From Sphingobacterium sp. SGR-19 (GTDB lineage: Bacteria; Bacteroidota; Bacteroidia; Sphingobacteriales; Sphingobacteriaceae), in the NCBI RefSeq assembly GCF_011043555.1, contig NZ_JAAKGS010000004.1:248001-312000 (forward strand): 64,000 nucleotides of DNA. Direction: 5' to 3'. Numbering within the stretch: the stretch's first letter is position 1; each line of letters begins with the position of its first letter. A program made the position numbers and the translations under genes. Of this stretch, positions 45,220 to 52,812 are shown piece by piece. A model generated the notes under the pieces. It did not search any database. It was not told the origin of the DNA and saw only the letters and a list, made by a program, of their open reading frames with translations.

Positions 45220-45674
45220 AGAAACTGCTATTTTCTCTGTTTTTGCCGCTGTGCTGGCTGTCTTCCAACGAGCTTTCAGCGCAAGAGCAGGAACCGGAAA
45301 AAAATATAAAGGATGATATCCAGGTTGATGTAAAATCAACGACGATAAATGCTGGAGGAGACACACTTTCCATCGAGTTGTTTCTCATTTCCTATCAAAT
45401 GGATCCTCGGGAATTTAAATTAAATACTTTTGCTACGCAAATTGTGGATGGTGAAGGCAATAAGCATCTGTTTGCAACGATGAAGATGGGACGCGTTTTG
45501 TTGCAATTAACAGATAGACAAAATTATCTGCATTATTTATTGGAAGAAAATGTACCTGTGCCCTTAACTATACAAGTAGGAGATTGGAAAGGAAAGAAAG
45601 CGTCGAAAGTATTATTAGTATTCGAAGACAGCGCTGAAGAGGGGCGGTTTATAACACAAGAGGTTGACTTATAG
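45216..45674 (+). CDS. Secreted protein of unknown function, coupled to DUF4293
   Basis: 152 residues. Signal peptide KKLLFSLFLPLCWLSSNELSA, then a charged linker EQEQEPEKNIKDD and a beta-rich domain VDVKSTTINAGGDTLSIELF ... ATMKMGRVLLQLTDRQNYL ... PVPLTIQVGDWKGKKASKVLL. I do not recognise a family. Its start overlaps the DUF4293 stop by 4 bp, so it is made together with that membrane protein. The stop codon lies inside the terminator hairpin at 45660-45682. Confidence 0.75.
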   Translation: MKKLLFSLFLPLCWLSSNELSAQEQEPEKNIKDDIQVDVKSTTINAGGDTLSIELFLISYQMDPREFKLNTFATQIVDGEGNKHLFATMKMGRVLLQLTDRQNYLHYLLEENVPVPLTIQVGDWKGKKASKVLLVFEDSAEEGRFITQEVDL

Positions 45675-45682
45675 TCAACCTC
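45660..45682. terminator. Bidirectional hairpin between convergent genes
   Basis: GAGGTTGACT (45660-45669) and AGTCAACCTC (45673-45682) form a perfect 10 bp stem with a 3 nt loop. It contains the stop codon of the gene ending at 45674 and lies 5 bp from the end of the minus-strand gene at 45687, so it probably ends both transcripts. Confidence 0.7.
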
Positions 45683-45686
45683 GTTC

Positions 45687-46226
45687 TTATCTGGAATACC
45701 TAAATTGCTGTTTATCCATCAGACCCATCTGATTTTTCATCATTTTAATCTGATCGGCAAGTAGTTTATTTTTATCTGCTTTTTTCGCTTCAGCCAAAAG
45801 TTTCTCGGCCTCGCGTTTATTGCGTTTTGCCATGGCTACACCTGCTAGGCTCAATTTTGCCAAGGCAATATTATGACTCATATGCAAGCCTAAAGACAAT
45901 GCTTTCTTAAAGTATTTTTCTGATTGTAACGGTGCGCGTTGTGATTCCAAGATACCTAAGAGCATGTGGTAATACCCGTGTTGTGCGCTAATGAGCTGTT
46001 TATCGTAATTCTTGATGTTCCTTAACCATTGTTCTGCTTTAGCCATGTTTTCTTTTCTAAGATACCATTGCGCGATGAGCATATTCTCATTGAAGAACAC
46101 CGTAACCCAAGCCAGGATGGTAACAAAAATTCCTAAAATACCCCATCCCCAATGACCGAACCAAAATAGCATTACCGTTCCTATTAAAAGAAGGCTACTC
46201 AGAATAATACGAACTATATTTGACAT
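45687..46226 (-). CDS. Membrane-anchored TPR-like protein
   Basis: 179 residues from the ATG at 46226; the longer frame to 46286 adds a non-conserved stretch. Two membrane segments at the N-terminus (IVRIILSSLLLIGTVMLFWFG and WGILGIFVTILAWVTVFF) are followed by TPR-like helices: AEQWLRNIKNYDKQL, AQHGYYHMLLGILESQ, SEKYFKKALSLGLHMSHN, AKLSLAGVAMAKRNKREAEKLL. The tail is basic. TPR proteins of this type often scaffold other proteins. Divergent from ung, with which it shares about 100 bp of upstream sequence. Confidence 0.75.
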   Translation of the reverse strand: MSNIVRIILSSLLLIGTVMLFWFGHWGWGILGIFVTILAWVTVFFNENMLIAQWYLRKENMAKAEQWLRNIKNYDKQLISAQHGYYHMLLGILESQRAPLQSEKYFKKALSLGLHMSHNIALAKLSLAGVAMAKRNKREAEKLLAEAKKADKNKLLADQIKMMKNQMGLMDKQQFRYSR

Positions 46227-46290
46227 ATATTTATTGCGTAAATTAAAACTAATGACAAATATCCGGTTATTTTGGAGCTTATCCAACTTG

Positions 46291-46323
46291 TTTGCGTGAT
46301 AAAATTGTAAAATTGTATTTTTG
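46291..46323 (+). promoter_or_regulatory. Promoter of ung (TTTG and TATTTTTG boxes)
   Basis: TTTG at 46291-46294 and TATTTTTG at 46316-46323 are separated by 21 bp, the normal Bacteroidota -33/-7 spacing. The predicted transcript start falls at about 46327, right at the ATG at 46328, so ung is a strong candidate for a leaderless message. Confidence 0.7.
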
Positions 46324-46327
46324 TATT

Positions 46328-46999
46328 ATGGCAGAACGTTATGACCCCAGCTGGGAATCCATTTTAAGACCTTTGTTTAAACAGGACAACATGCGTAGCC
46401 TTTCCGCGTTTGTGCAGCACGAGCGAAAACAGACACTGGTCTTTCCTCCGGAAAACCTTGTACTAAACGCTTTTAGATTGACACCATTTGAAAATATTAA
46501 AGTGGTGATATTGGGACAAGATCCCTATCACAATGACGGACAAGCACATGGGTTATCCTTTTCTGTGCCGAAGGGGATAGCGCTGCCACCATCACTAAAA
46601 AATATTTATACAGAGTTGAGATCCGACATTCCGGAATTTCAATACCCCACTTCGGGAGACTTGACTAAATGGGCTAAACAAGGCGTGTTATTGCTGAATG
46701 CAACACTTACTGTACGGGCACATCAAGCAGCTTCCCATCAAAAGAGAGGCTGGGAAGAGTTTACCGACCAGATTATCCACTTAGTATCCCAGAAACTGGA
46801 AAATGTAGTTTTTATGTTATGGGGGAGTTACGCGCAAAAGAAGTCGCTGCTAATCGATACACAGAAACATTTGATACTAAAAGCTGTCCACCCCTCGCCG
46901 CTATCGGCACACCGGGGGTTCTTTGGTTGTAAACATTTCTCTCAAGCGAATGCTTATTTGCAGTCCAAAGGGCGAAAACCGATTGATTGGCAAATTTGA
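46328..46999 (+). CDS. ung: Uracil-DNA glycosylase (family 1)
   Basis: 223 residues from the ATG at 46328; the longer frame to 46292 would run through the promoter. The catalytic water-activating motif GQDPYHNDGQAHGLSFSV lies near residues 63-80 and the leucine-loop motif HPSPLSAHRGFFGCKHFSQAN near residues 189-209 (His in HPS). It removes uracil from DNA to start base excision repair. Length is normal for family-1 UDG. It is alone, flanked by the membrane TPR gene and the gene at 47048. Confidence 0.96.
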   Translation: MAERYDPSWESILRPLFKQDNMRSLSAFVQHERKQTLVFPPENLVLNAFRLTPFENIKVVILGQDPYHNDGQAHGLSFSVPKGIALPPSLKNIYTELRSDIPEFQYPTSGDLTKWAKQGVLLLNATLTVRAHQAASHQKRGWEEFTDQIIHLVSQKLENVVFMLWGSYAQKKSLLIDTQKHLILKAVHPSPLSAHRGFFGCKHFSQANAYLQSKGRKPIDWQI

Positions 47000-47047
47000 G
47001 TTCCTCAGATTGCCGAACCCAGCTTTTGGGAGGGCTATAACAACTTA

Positions 47048-48124
47048 CTAAGCGAATAACTCTTTTAAATGTTTGAACTGGTAATCTGCATTTGAAAGCC
47101 GCTCTATATGGTTGATACGTATCTTTCTACCCCGCTGCTTAATGTGTGTAAAGAGCAGATGGCTATCATATGTAACTTCAAAAGGCTGTGAAAGATTGAT
47201 AGGTTCCATTGTTTCACCCAGAATAACATACTCTAGTTCCCCTTTTGAGGTAAACCGTCTGATAATTACTCTATCCTCTGTAGCAGGTTGAATACAGAAC
47301 CATGCACCATCCCCAACGCCACCGAGATATTGTGCATCCTTCGGTACCGAAATCGGTTTGGAAGCGAAGCTCATACAACCAATAATCAAGTCGTCAGGTA
47401 AAAGGTCTGCTTTCTTTTGCGTTACATTGTCTCCCAGTTTTTTCAATAGGAAACCGAAAGATTGCCAACGATTCATTTTAAAATACTTTAGCCCGTGTTG
47501 AGGTGTAAAGGAGTACACCATTCGATCGGAAACAGCGTTTACTACATTACTGATGGGGCTTGCCTTAATCGTTTCGGGGAAGTTGATACTGTGACGCCAA
47601 TTATACCGTTTGGACGAGCGTATCAACATGCGTGTGATGAAGCGCGAGCAATTATTGTTGTTACGCGCCACCGCACCGTAAGGATAAGTGCCTTGGTGTA
47701 CACAATCGTCTCCATAAGCTTTTGCAAATTCAAAATTGATATCACGGGCGATAGAGAAATAAAGGATGCCCTCTCCATACATAGCCGGTTTTAGTGCCTC
47801 AAACTGCTCTACAATTTCTTCAAGATTAGTAATATTGTTATTTTCAAACTTCGCCTTCAGTTTTATCTCCAAACGTGGATCTGAAAATTTAGAACGTGCG
47901 CGACCATATCCTCGAGGCGTAATATAACGTCCGAAATCATAGAAGAGCATCTCGCCCGTTTCCCGTTTAATTATTACAATACCCGTGTGGCCTACTTTGA
48001 AATTCAAGTTTTTTACGATACCGATTTTCTTAAAAAACATCATCCATTTTTCGTCCCCTCTGATGGTGGCATCAGGCCATGTCAGAATAAGGGCTACGTC
48101 ATTATACGTTGTATTTGACTGCAT
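47048..48124 (-). CDS. Uncharacterised protein with permuted papain-like H...C signature (DUF6695-like)
   Basis: 358 residues, no signal peptide. N-terminal half: VGHTGIVIIKRETGEMLFYD with His46, then CVHQGTYPYG, and NNNNCSRFITRMLI with Cys159. A GHxGIV-type His strand followed by an NCxxF Cys helix is the order found in permuted NlpC/P60 (LRAT/YiiX-like) folds. The C-terminal half (residues 230-358) is beta-rich with GDGAWFCIQPATEDRVIIRRFTS. I recall a Bacteroidota family DUF6695 of this size, but that label is from memory. It could be a cytoplasmic thiol hydrolase or acyltransferase. It ends 16 bp after the Lrp gene on the same strand and may be cotranscribed with it. Confidence 0.65.
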   Translation of the reverse strand: MQSNTTYNDVALILTWPDATIRGDEKWMMFFKKIGIVKNLNFKVGHTGIVIIKRETGEMLFYDFGRYITPRGYGRARSKFSDPRLEIKLKAKFENNNITNLEEIVEQFEALKPAMYGEGILYFSIARDINFEFAKAYGDDCVHQGTYPYGAVARNNNNCSRFITRMLIRSSKRYNWRHSINFPETIKASPISNVVNAVSDRMVYSFTPQHGLKYFKMNRWQSFGFLLKKLGDNVTQKKADLLPDDLIIGCMSFASKPISVPKDAQYLGGVGDGAWFCIQPATEDRVIIRRFTSKGELEYVILGETMEPINLSQPFEVTYDSHLLFTHIKQRGRKIRINHIERLSNADYQFKHLKELFA

Positions 48125-48140
48125 GAAACTCCTTTTTTAA

Positions 48141-48611
48141 TTAGTATTCCAAAGGGATTATGGGCTCTTTTTTGCTAGTTGACATGATCATCATAGTCTG
48201 AAAGGTTTTAACAAATGGAATTTTCGATATTTTTTCCATAATCACTGCTTCATACGCTTTAATGTCCTTTACATAGACTTTTAACATAAAGTCACAATTG
48301 CCGGTAACGTGGTGGCATTCGGTTACCTCCGGGATGGTCTTGACGGCTTCCACAAACTCTGGGATGGCGTTGTGGGTATGAAAGTCCAACGATATTTGGA
48401 TGAATGATTTAATACCCAACCCCAACTTTTCCTCATCTACGAATGCGTGATAACTCTTGATAAATCCCGAGTTTTCTAACTTACGTACCCGCTCCAATGT
48501 AGGGGCCGGCGAAAGCCCGATATTTGAAGCTAACTGCAGGTTTGTTATTCTCCCGTTCTCTTGTAAAAGCTTCAGAATTTTCAAATCCGTCTTATCTGGT
48601 TGATATGGCAT
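48141..48611 (-). CDS. Lrp/AsnC family transcriptional regulator
   Basis: 156 residues. The N-terminal helix-turn-helix is DLKILKLLQENGRITNLQLA then SNIGLSPAPTLERVRKLEN near residues 8-46, and the C-terminal RAM ligand domain shows as KSFIQISLDFHTHN, VTECHHVTGNCDFMLKVYVKD and the tail FVKTFQTMMIMSTSKKEPIIPLEY. Lrp proteins assemble as octamers and respond to amino acids. It is divergent from sufB and sits upstream of the papain-like gene. A palindrome upstream of its start may be its own operator. Confidence 0.92.
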   Translation of the reverse strand: MPYQPDKTDLKILKLLQENGRITNLQLASNIGLSPAPTLERVRKLENSGFIKSYHAFVDEEKLGLGIKSFIQISLDFHTHNAIPEFVEAVKTIPEVTECHHVTGNCDFMLKVYVKDIKAYEAVIMEKISKIPFVKTFQTMMIMSTSKKEPIIPLEY

Positions 48612-48641
48612 TTCTATAATCAGCTAACGTGAATATTATAT

Positions 48642-48656
48642 TTTACAAAATGTAAA
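48642..48656. promoter_or_regulatory. Candidate Lrp operator
   Basis: TTTACA (48642-48647) and TGTAAA (48651-48656) form a 6 bp inverted repeat with a 3 bp spacer, in A/T-rich DNA 31 bp upstream of the Lrp start. Size and composition fit Lrp-type sites; autoregulation is inferred. Confidence 0.4.
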
Positions 48657-48809
48657 TATACGGAATAATGTTTGGTGAACAAAAAACTTCCTAACCTCAT
48701 GTTTTATATAGATAAAATTTATTTAATAGCTATGCTGATATTGTTAAATATTATTACGAATCATGGTAATGTCAAAATTGAAGACGTGGGGTGCATTTAA
48801 AAGCGCAGA

Positions 48810-48827
48810 AATGACATTTGTCATTTT
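48810..48827. promoter_or_regulatory. 18 bp palindrome upstream of sufB
   Basis: AAATGACA-TT-TGTCATTT is a perfect palindrome about 60 bp upstream of the sufB -7 box, in the 330 bp divergent gap between the Lrp gene and sufB. It could bind a dimeric regulator of the Fe-S operon. A run of T follows, so a weak hairpin is the alternative reading. The rest of the gap is A/T-rich with no other visible feature. Confidence 0.5.
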
Positions 48828-48885
48828 TTTTACTGAAATGTGGGTTAGAATACGTGTTAGCTTAGGGTATGTCGTCTTTTAATCG

Positions 48886-48893
48886 TATCTTTG
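48886..48893 (+). promoter_or_regulatory. -7 promoter element (TATCTTTG) for sufBCD
   Basis: TATCTTTG lies 48 bp upstream of the sufB ATG, leaving a leader of about 45 nt with a G-rich stretch (AAGGGGTAGAG) just before the start. Confidence 0.65.
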
Positions 48894-48941
48894 TAGTCCA
48901 AAATAAGGTAGGAATCGCCGAATTAAAAAAGGGGTAGAGAA

Positions 48942-50393
48942 ATGAGTACCAAAGACGATGAATTACTAAAAGAGCTGGAGCTCGAAGAATATAAATACGG
49001 GTTCACCACAGATATTGAGATGGAAATAGCCGCTAAGGGGCTAAGTGAAGATACTGTTCGTTTCATATCTGCAAAGAAAAACGAGCCCGAATGGTTGTTA
49101 GAATGGCGGTTAAAGGCATTGCGCCATTTTCTGACCATGAAGATGCCTACATGGCAAAATTTTGAAAGTCCGGAGGTGGATTTTCAGGATATTTCGTATT
49201 ACGCAGCACCTAAACCCAAAAAGCAATTAGAAAGTCTTGATGAGGTGGATCCGGAGCTGCTTTCGACATTCGAAAAATTGGGCATTCCATTAGACGAACA
49301 GAAAGTTTTGGCTGGCGTGGTAGCCGTTGATGCGGTGTTTGATTCCGTCTCCGTAAAGACTACATTTCGGGAGAAGTTGAAAGAGCAGGGAGTTATTTTT
49401 TGTTCTTTTGGCGAAGCTGTGCAAGAATATCCGGATTTGGTGAAAAAATATCTAGGCACCGTAGTGCCACAAACAGATAACATTTATGCGGCACTGAATT
49501 CAGCGGTGTTTTCGGATGGCTCTTTCGTGTACGTTCCGAAAGGCGTAAGGTGTCCAATGGAGCTTTCCACGTATTTCCGTATAAATGCACAGAACACCGG
49601 ACAGTTTGAACGTACCTTGATTGTCGCGGAAGAAGGCTCCTATGTATCCTATCTGGAAGGCTGTACAGCGCCAATGCGTGATGAAAACCAACTACATGCT
49701 GCGGTGGTTGAACTGATTGCCGAGCGGGATGCGGAAATTAAATATTCGACGGTGCAGAATTGGTATCCAGGAGATAAAGATGGCAAGGGCGGTATATACA
49801 ATTTCGTAACGAAACGTGGTATTTGTAAAGGTGATCATGCTAAAATTTCGTGGACACAAGTGGAAACAGGTTCTGCCATCACATGGAAATACCCTGGCGT
49901 TATTCTGAAAGGCGATCATTCTGTAGGGGAATTTTATTCCGTGGCAATGACGCGTAATAAACAGATTGCTGACACAGGGACGAAAATGGTGCACCTTGGG
50001 AAAAATACCCGTTCTAAAATTGTGTCGAAAGGTATTTCTGCAGGTCTGAGCCACAACAGTTACAGAGGACTGGTAAAAATTGGTCCGAATGCCGATAAAG
50101 CGAGAAACTTTACACAATGCGACTCTTTATTGATTGGGGATCGCTGTGGAGCACATACATTCCCTTATATAGAGAATAGAAACCGTACAGCAATGTTGGA
50201 GCACGAGGCGACGACATCAAAGATCGGTGAGGATCAGGTTTTTTACCTGAACCAAAGAGGGATTGATCCGGAGAAAGCCGTTGGTTTGATCGTTAATGGC
50301 TACGCCAAAGAGGTGCTAAACCAACTACCGATGGAGTTTGCAGTAGAAGCGCAAAAACTATTGGCGATTTCTTTGGAAGGATCGGTCGGGTAG
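48942..50393 (+). CDS. sufB: Fe-S cluster assembly scaffold SufB
   Basis: 483 residues. SufB signature segments are [20 protein letters not shown] near residues 178-197, [48 protein letters not shown] near residues 230-257 (two parts), [20 protein letters not shown] and [20 protein letters not shown] near residues 394-413, which holds the conserved Cys used in cluster assembly. SufB with SufC and SufD forms the scaffold that builds Fe-S clusters with sulfur delivered by SufS and SufE. The sufS and sufE genes are not next to it. First gene of sufBCD. Confidence 0.97.
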   Translation: MSTKDDELLKELELEEYKYGFTTDIEMEIAAKGLSEDTVRFISAKKNEPEWLLEWRLKALRHFLTMKMPTWQNFESPEVDFQDISYYAAPKPKKQLESLDEVDPELLSTFEKLGIPLDEQKVLAGVVAVDAVFDSVSVKTTFREKLKEQGVIFCSFGEAVQEYPDLVKKYLGTVVPQTDNIYAALNSAVFSDGSFVYVPKGVRCPMELSTYFRINAQNTGQFERTLIVAEEGSYVSYLEGCTAPMRDENQLHAAVVELIAERDAEIKYSTVQNWYPGDKDGKGGIYNFVTKRGICKGDHAKISWTQVETGSAITWKYPGVILKGDHSVGEFYSVAMTRNKQIADTGTKMVHLGKNTRSKIVSKGISAGLSHNSYRGLVKIGPNADKARNFTQCDSLLIGDRCGAHTFPYIENRNRTAMLEHEATTSKIGEDQVFYLNQRGIDPEKAVGLIVNGYAKEVLNQLPMEFAVEAQKLLAISLEGSVG

Positions 50394-50420
50394 TAATTTA
50401 AAATTTCCAAATTAAGAAAA

Positions 50421-51179
50421 ATGTTATCAGTTAAGAATTTACACGCGTCTGTTGAAGGCAAACAAATATTAAAAGGATTAGATTTAGAAGTCAAAGCGGG
50501 AGAGATTCATGCCATTATGGGACCCAATGGTGCCGGAAAAAGCACGTTAGGCAATGTATTGGCTGGTCGTGACGCTTACGAGGTCACCGAAGGCTCCGCA
50601 TTGTTGGAGGGCGTTGACTTATTGGATTTAGCTCCTGAAGATCGTGCTCGGGAGGGTCTTTTTCTAGCTTTTCAATATCCGGTAGAAATCCCCGGTGTGT
50701 CCAATATCAATTTCTTGAAAACAGCGGTAAACGACATTCGGGAGTATAAAGGTTTGCCGCCAATGGAAGCAAAAGAGTTTTTGCAATTGGTAAAAGAAAA
50801 ACAAAAACTGGTGGATTTTTCAGCAAACCTCGCCAATCGTTCGTTGAACGAAGGCTTTTCAGGAGGTGAGAAGAAGCGTAACGAGATATTCCAGCTGGCG
50901 ATGTTAAACCCCAAGTTGGCCATCCTTGATGAGACAGATTCAGGACTTGATATCGATGCATTACGCGTTGTAGCAAACGGTGTAAACCAACTACGTTCCG
51001 AAAACAACGCATTCGTCGTCATTACACATTACCAACGTTTATTAGATTATATTGTGCCTGACTTTGTTCACGTACTATATAACGGACGAATTGTGAAAAC
51101 AGGACCAAAGGAATTGGCTTTGGAATTGGAAGAAAAAGGTTACGATTGGCTAAAAGAATACGACACGCAAACCGCTTAA
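50421..51179 (+). CDS. sufC: Fe-S cluster assembly ATPase SufC
   Basis: 252 residues. ABC ATPase with Walker A IMGPNGAGKSTLGNVLAG near residues 33-50, the SufC-specific stretch LFLAFQYPVEIPGVSNINFL near residues 79-98, signature NEGFSGGEKKRNEI near residues 147-160 and Walker B LAILDETDSGLDIDALR near residues 171-187. It binds SufB and SufD and its ATP cycle drives opening of the scaffold for cluster formation. It follows sufB by 27 bp and precedes sufD by 12 bp. Confidence 0.97.
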   Translation: MLSVKNLHASVEGKQILKGLDLEVKAGEIHAIMGPNGAGKSTLGNVLAGRDAYEVTEGSALLEGVDLLDLAPEDRAREGLFLAFQYPVEIPGVSNINFLKTAVNDIREYKGLPPMEAKEFLQLVKEKQKLVDFSANLANRSLNEGFSGGEKKRNEIFQLAMLNPKLAILDETDSGLDIDALRVVANGVNQLRSENNAFVVITHYQRLLDYIVPDFVHVLYNGRIVKTGPKELALELEEKGYDWLKEYDTQTA

Positions 51180-51191
51180 TAAAATTTATCC

Positions 51192-52535
51192 ATGGATAAT
51201 TTAAACAGCGGATTGATAAAAAAGAACATGAGTACAATAGTTGCAGATTCATTATATCAACAGTTGGTTTCGACCTTCCAAGAGTTAGATACGCAAGAAC
51301 GGTCCTATTTGACGACTTTGCGTCAACAAGCTTTTGAACGTTTTCAACAGGAGGGTTTTCCGACTGTCAAGAACGAGGAGTGGAAATATACCAATATACA
51401 CCCTTTAATCAATGGAACCTATGCATTGAATGCATCGGTAGATGTGGACAATGTGGATACGAGCAAAGCGGATATCCCAGGCTTGGATGCCCATCGGATT
51501 GTGTTGGTTAACGGTGAGTATGTTTTGGCATTCTCTTCACTCGAAGACGAAATAGGTTTGGTGGTAAAACCCATCAATGAAGCCTATAGGGAAGCTAACT
51601 TTGAAAAGCATTACGCGCAGCATGCAGATAAATCGGATAATGTGATGGTGCAATTAAATACGGCGCTAAACACAGCGGGCGTGTATTTATCGGTTGCTAA
51701 AAACAAGGTCATTTCCAAACCGATTCATATCGTGCATGTCGCGACGGGAAAAGATGCATTTTTTGCCCAAACACGTAACCTGATTGTGGTAGAATCCCAT
51801 GCAGAGGTAGAGATTATAGAATCTTTTATAACGGTAGATGGCGCAGCAAAGAATGTACATAATAAGGTGACGGAAATTGTGGTACAGGAGAATGCAAAAG
51901 TACAGCATTACTATCTGCAAGTAGCTGATGCAACGAGCCATTACATCATGCATACGGAAGTTTATCAAGAACAACATAGTCTATATAATAACTATAATTG
52001 TAATTTGCCGGGAGCATCTTTCGTGCGGCATAACATCAATGTGCGCTTGGATGCAGAACAGGTGGAATCACATCTATACGGTATTAACCTAACAGCAGGC
52101 CAACAGTTTGTAGATAACCACACTATTGTCGATCATATAAAACCGCATTGTGAATCTTACGAGTGGTATAAAAATATCCCGCAAGACGAGTCTACAGCGG
52201 TATTCAATGGTAAGATCTTTGTTCGTGAGGACGCACAAAAAACAAATGCCTTCCAGCAAAATAATAATATGCTTATCGGGGATAAGTCTACGGTATACAC
52301 AAAGCCGCAGCTAGAAATCTTTGCAGATGATGTGAAATGTTCGCATGGTTGTACGATGGGGCAGTTTGACGATGATGCATTGTTTTATTTACGCGCGCGT
52401 GGTATCGGGGAGGAGGCTGCCCGTGTATTATTAGTACATGCCTTTGCATTCGATGTTACTTCCCGTTTCTCTAACGAAAATGTTCGTCAATATATAGAGC
52501 ATCTCGTTGAAAAGGGTTTAGAGAAGAGCAAGTAG
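51192..52535 (+). CDS. sufD: Fe-S cluster assembly protein SufD
   Basis: 447 residues if started at 51192; the ATG at 51228 (MSTIVADSLYQQL) is an equally possible start. The beta-helix core and SufD motifs are seen: GFPTVKNEEWKYTNIHPLI near residues 55-73, NLIVVESHAEVEIIESFITV, and the C-terminal DVKCSHGCTMGQFDDDALFYLRARGI with the conserved CSHGxT(x)G near residues 378-386. SufD pairs with SufB in the SufBC2D complex and is needed for iron entry. Last gene of the operon, followed by a strong terminator. Confidence 0.95.
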   Translation: MDNLNSGLIKKNMSTIVADSLYQQLVSTFQELDTQERSYLTTLRQQAFERFQQEGFPTVKNEEWKYTNIHPLINGTYALNASVDVDNVDTSKADIPGLDAHRIVLVNGEYVLAFSSLEDEIGLVVKPINEAYREANFEKHYAQHADKSDNVMVQLNTALNTAGVYLSVAKNKVISKPIHIVHVATGKDAFFAQTRNLIVVESHAEVEIIESFITVDGAAKNVHNKVTEIVVQENAKVQHYYLQVADATSHYIMHTEVYQEQHSLYNNYNCNLPGASFVRHNINVRLDAEQVESHLYGINLTAGQQFVDNHTIVDHIKPHCESYEWYKNIPQDESTAVFNGKIFVREDAQKTNAFQQNNNMLIGDKSTVYTKPQLEIFADDVKCSHGCTMGQFDDDALFYLRARGIGEEAARVLLVHAFAFDVTSRFSNENVRQYIEHLVEKGLEKSK

Positions 52536-52550
52536 TTTTCCATATGATAA

Positions 52551-52589
52551 AATAAAGGCGTCAGAATCGAACTCTGACGCCTTTATTTA
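52551..52589. terminator. Strong bidirectional terminator after sufD
   Basis: AAATAAAGGCGTCAGA (52551-52566) pairs perfectly over 16 bp with 52574-52589, with a 7 nt loop. It has A-rich and T-rich flanks on both sides, so it can end transcripts in both directions. Confidence 0.85.
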
Positions 52590-52613
52590 TTTTTCGGATT
52601 TGTGTGCAACATA

Positions 52614-52643
52614 AAAAGCCCCTGAATTTTTCAGGAGCTTTTG
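52614..52643 (-). terminator. Terminator of tRNA-Gly
   Basis: On the minus strand, directly after the tRNA, a hairpin formed by 52615-52627 and 52631-52643 (AAAGC / CCTGAA arms with one mismatch) is followed by a T-run. It probably ends the tRNA transcript. Confidence 0.7.
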
Positions 52644-52649
52644 TTTTGA

Positions 52650-52722
52650 GCGAAAGACGAGATTCGAACTCGCGACCCCAACCTTGGCAAGGTTGTGCTC
52701 TACCAACTGAGCTACTTTCGCT
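52650..52722 (-). tRNA. tRNA-Gly (anticodon GCC)
   Basis: 73 nt cloverleaf on the minus strand. The acceptor stem is GCGAAAG / CTTTCGC, the D-arm GCTCAGTTGGTAGAGC, the anticodon stem CAACC / GGTTG with loop TTGCCAA (anticodon GCC), and the T-arm GCGAG-TTCGAAT-CTCGT. The discriminator base is T, as in glycine tRNAs. CCA is not encoded (the next bases are CAA). It has its own promoter upstream and a hairpin terminator downstream. Confidence 0.97.
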
Positions 52723-52733
52723 GATTGTGGTAC

Positions 52734-52741
52734 AAAGATAG
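52734..52741 (-). promoter_or_regulatory. -7 promoter element (TATCTTTG) for tRNA-Gly
   Basis: On the minus strand TATCTTTG lies 11 bp upstream of the tRNA 5' end, so the primary transcript would carry only a few extra nucleotides for RNase P to remove. Confidence 0.65.
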
Positions 52742-52812
52742 CGATTCGGTATATATCTGTCAATAGCTTTTTTGAATTTTACTAGTTATGATTTATCCCC
52801 GCTTCTTTTATT

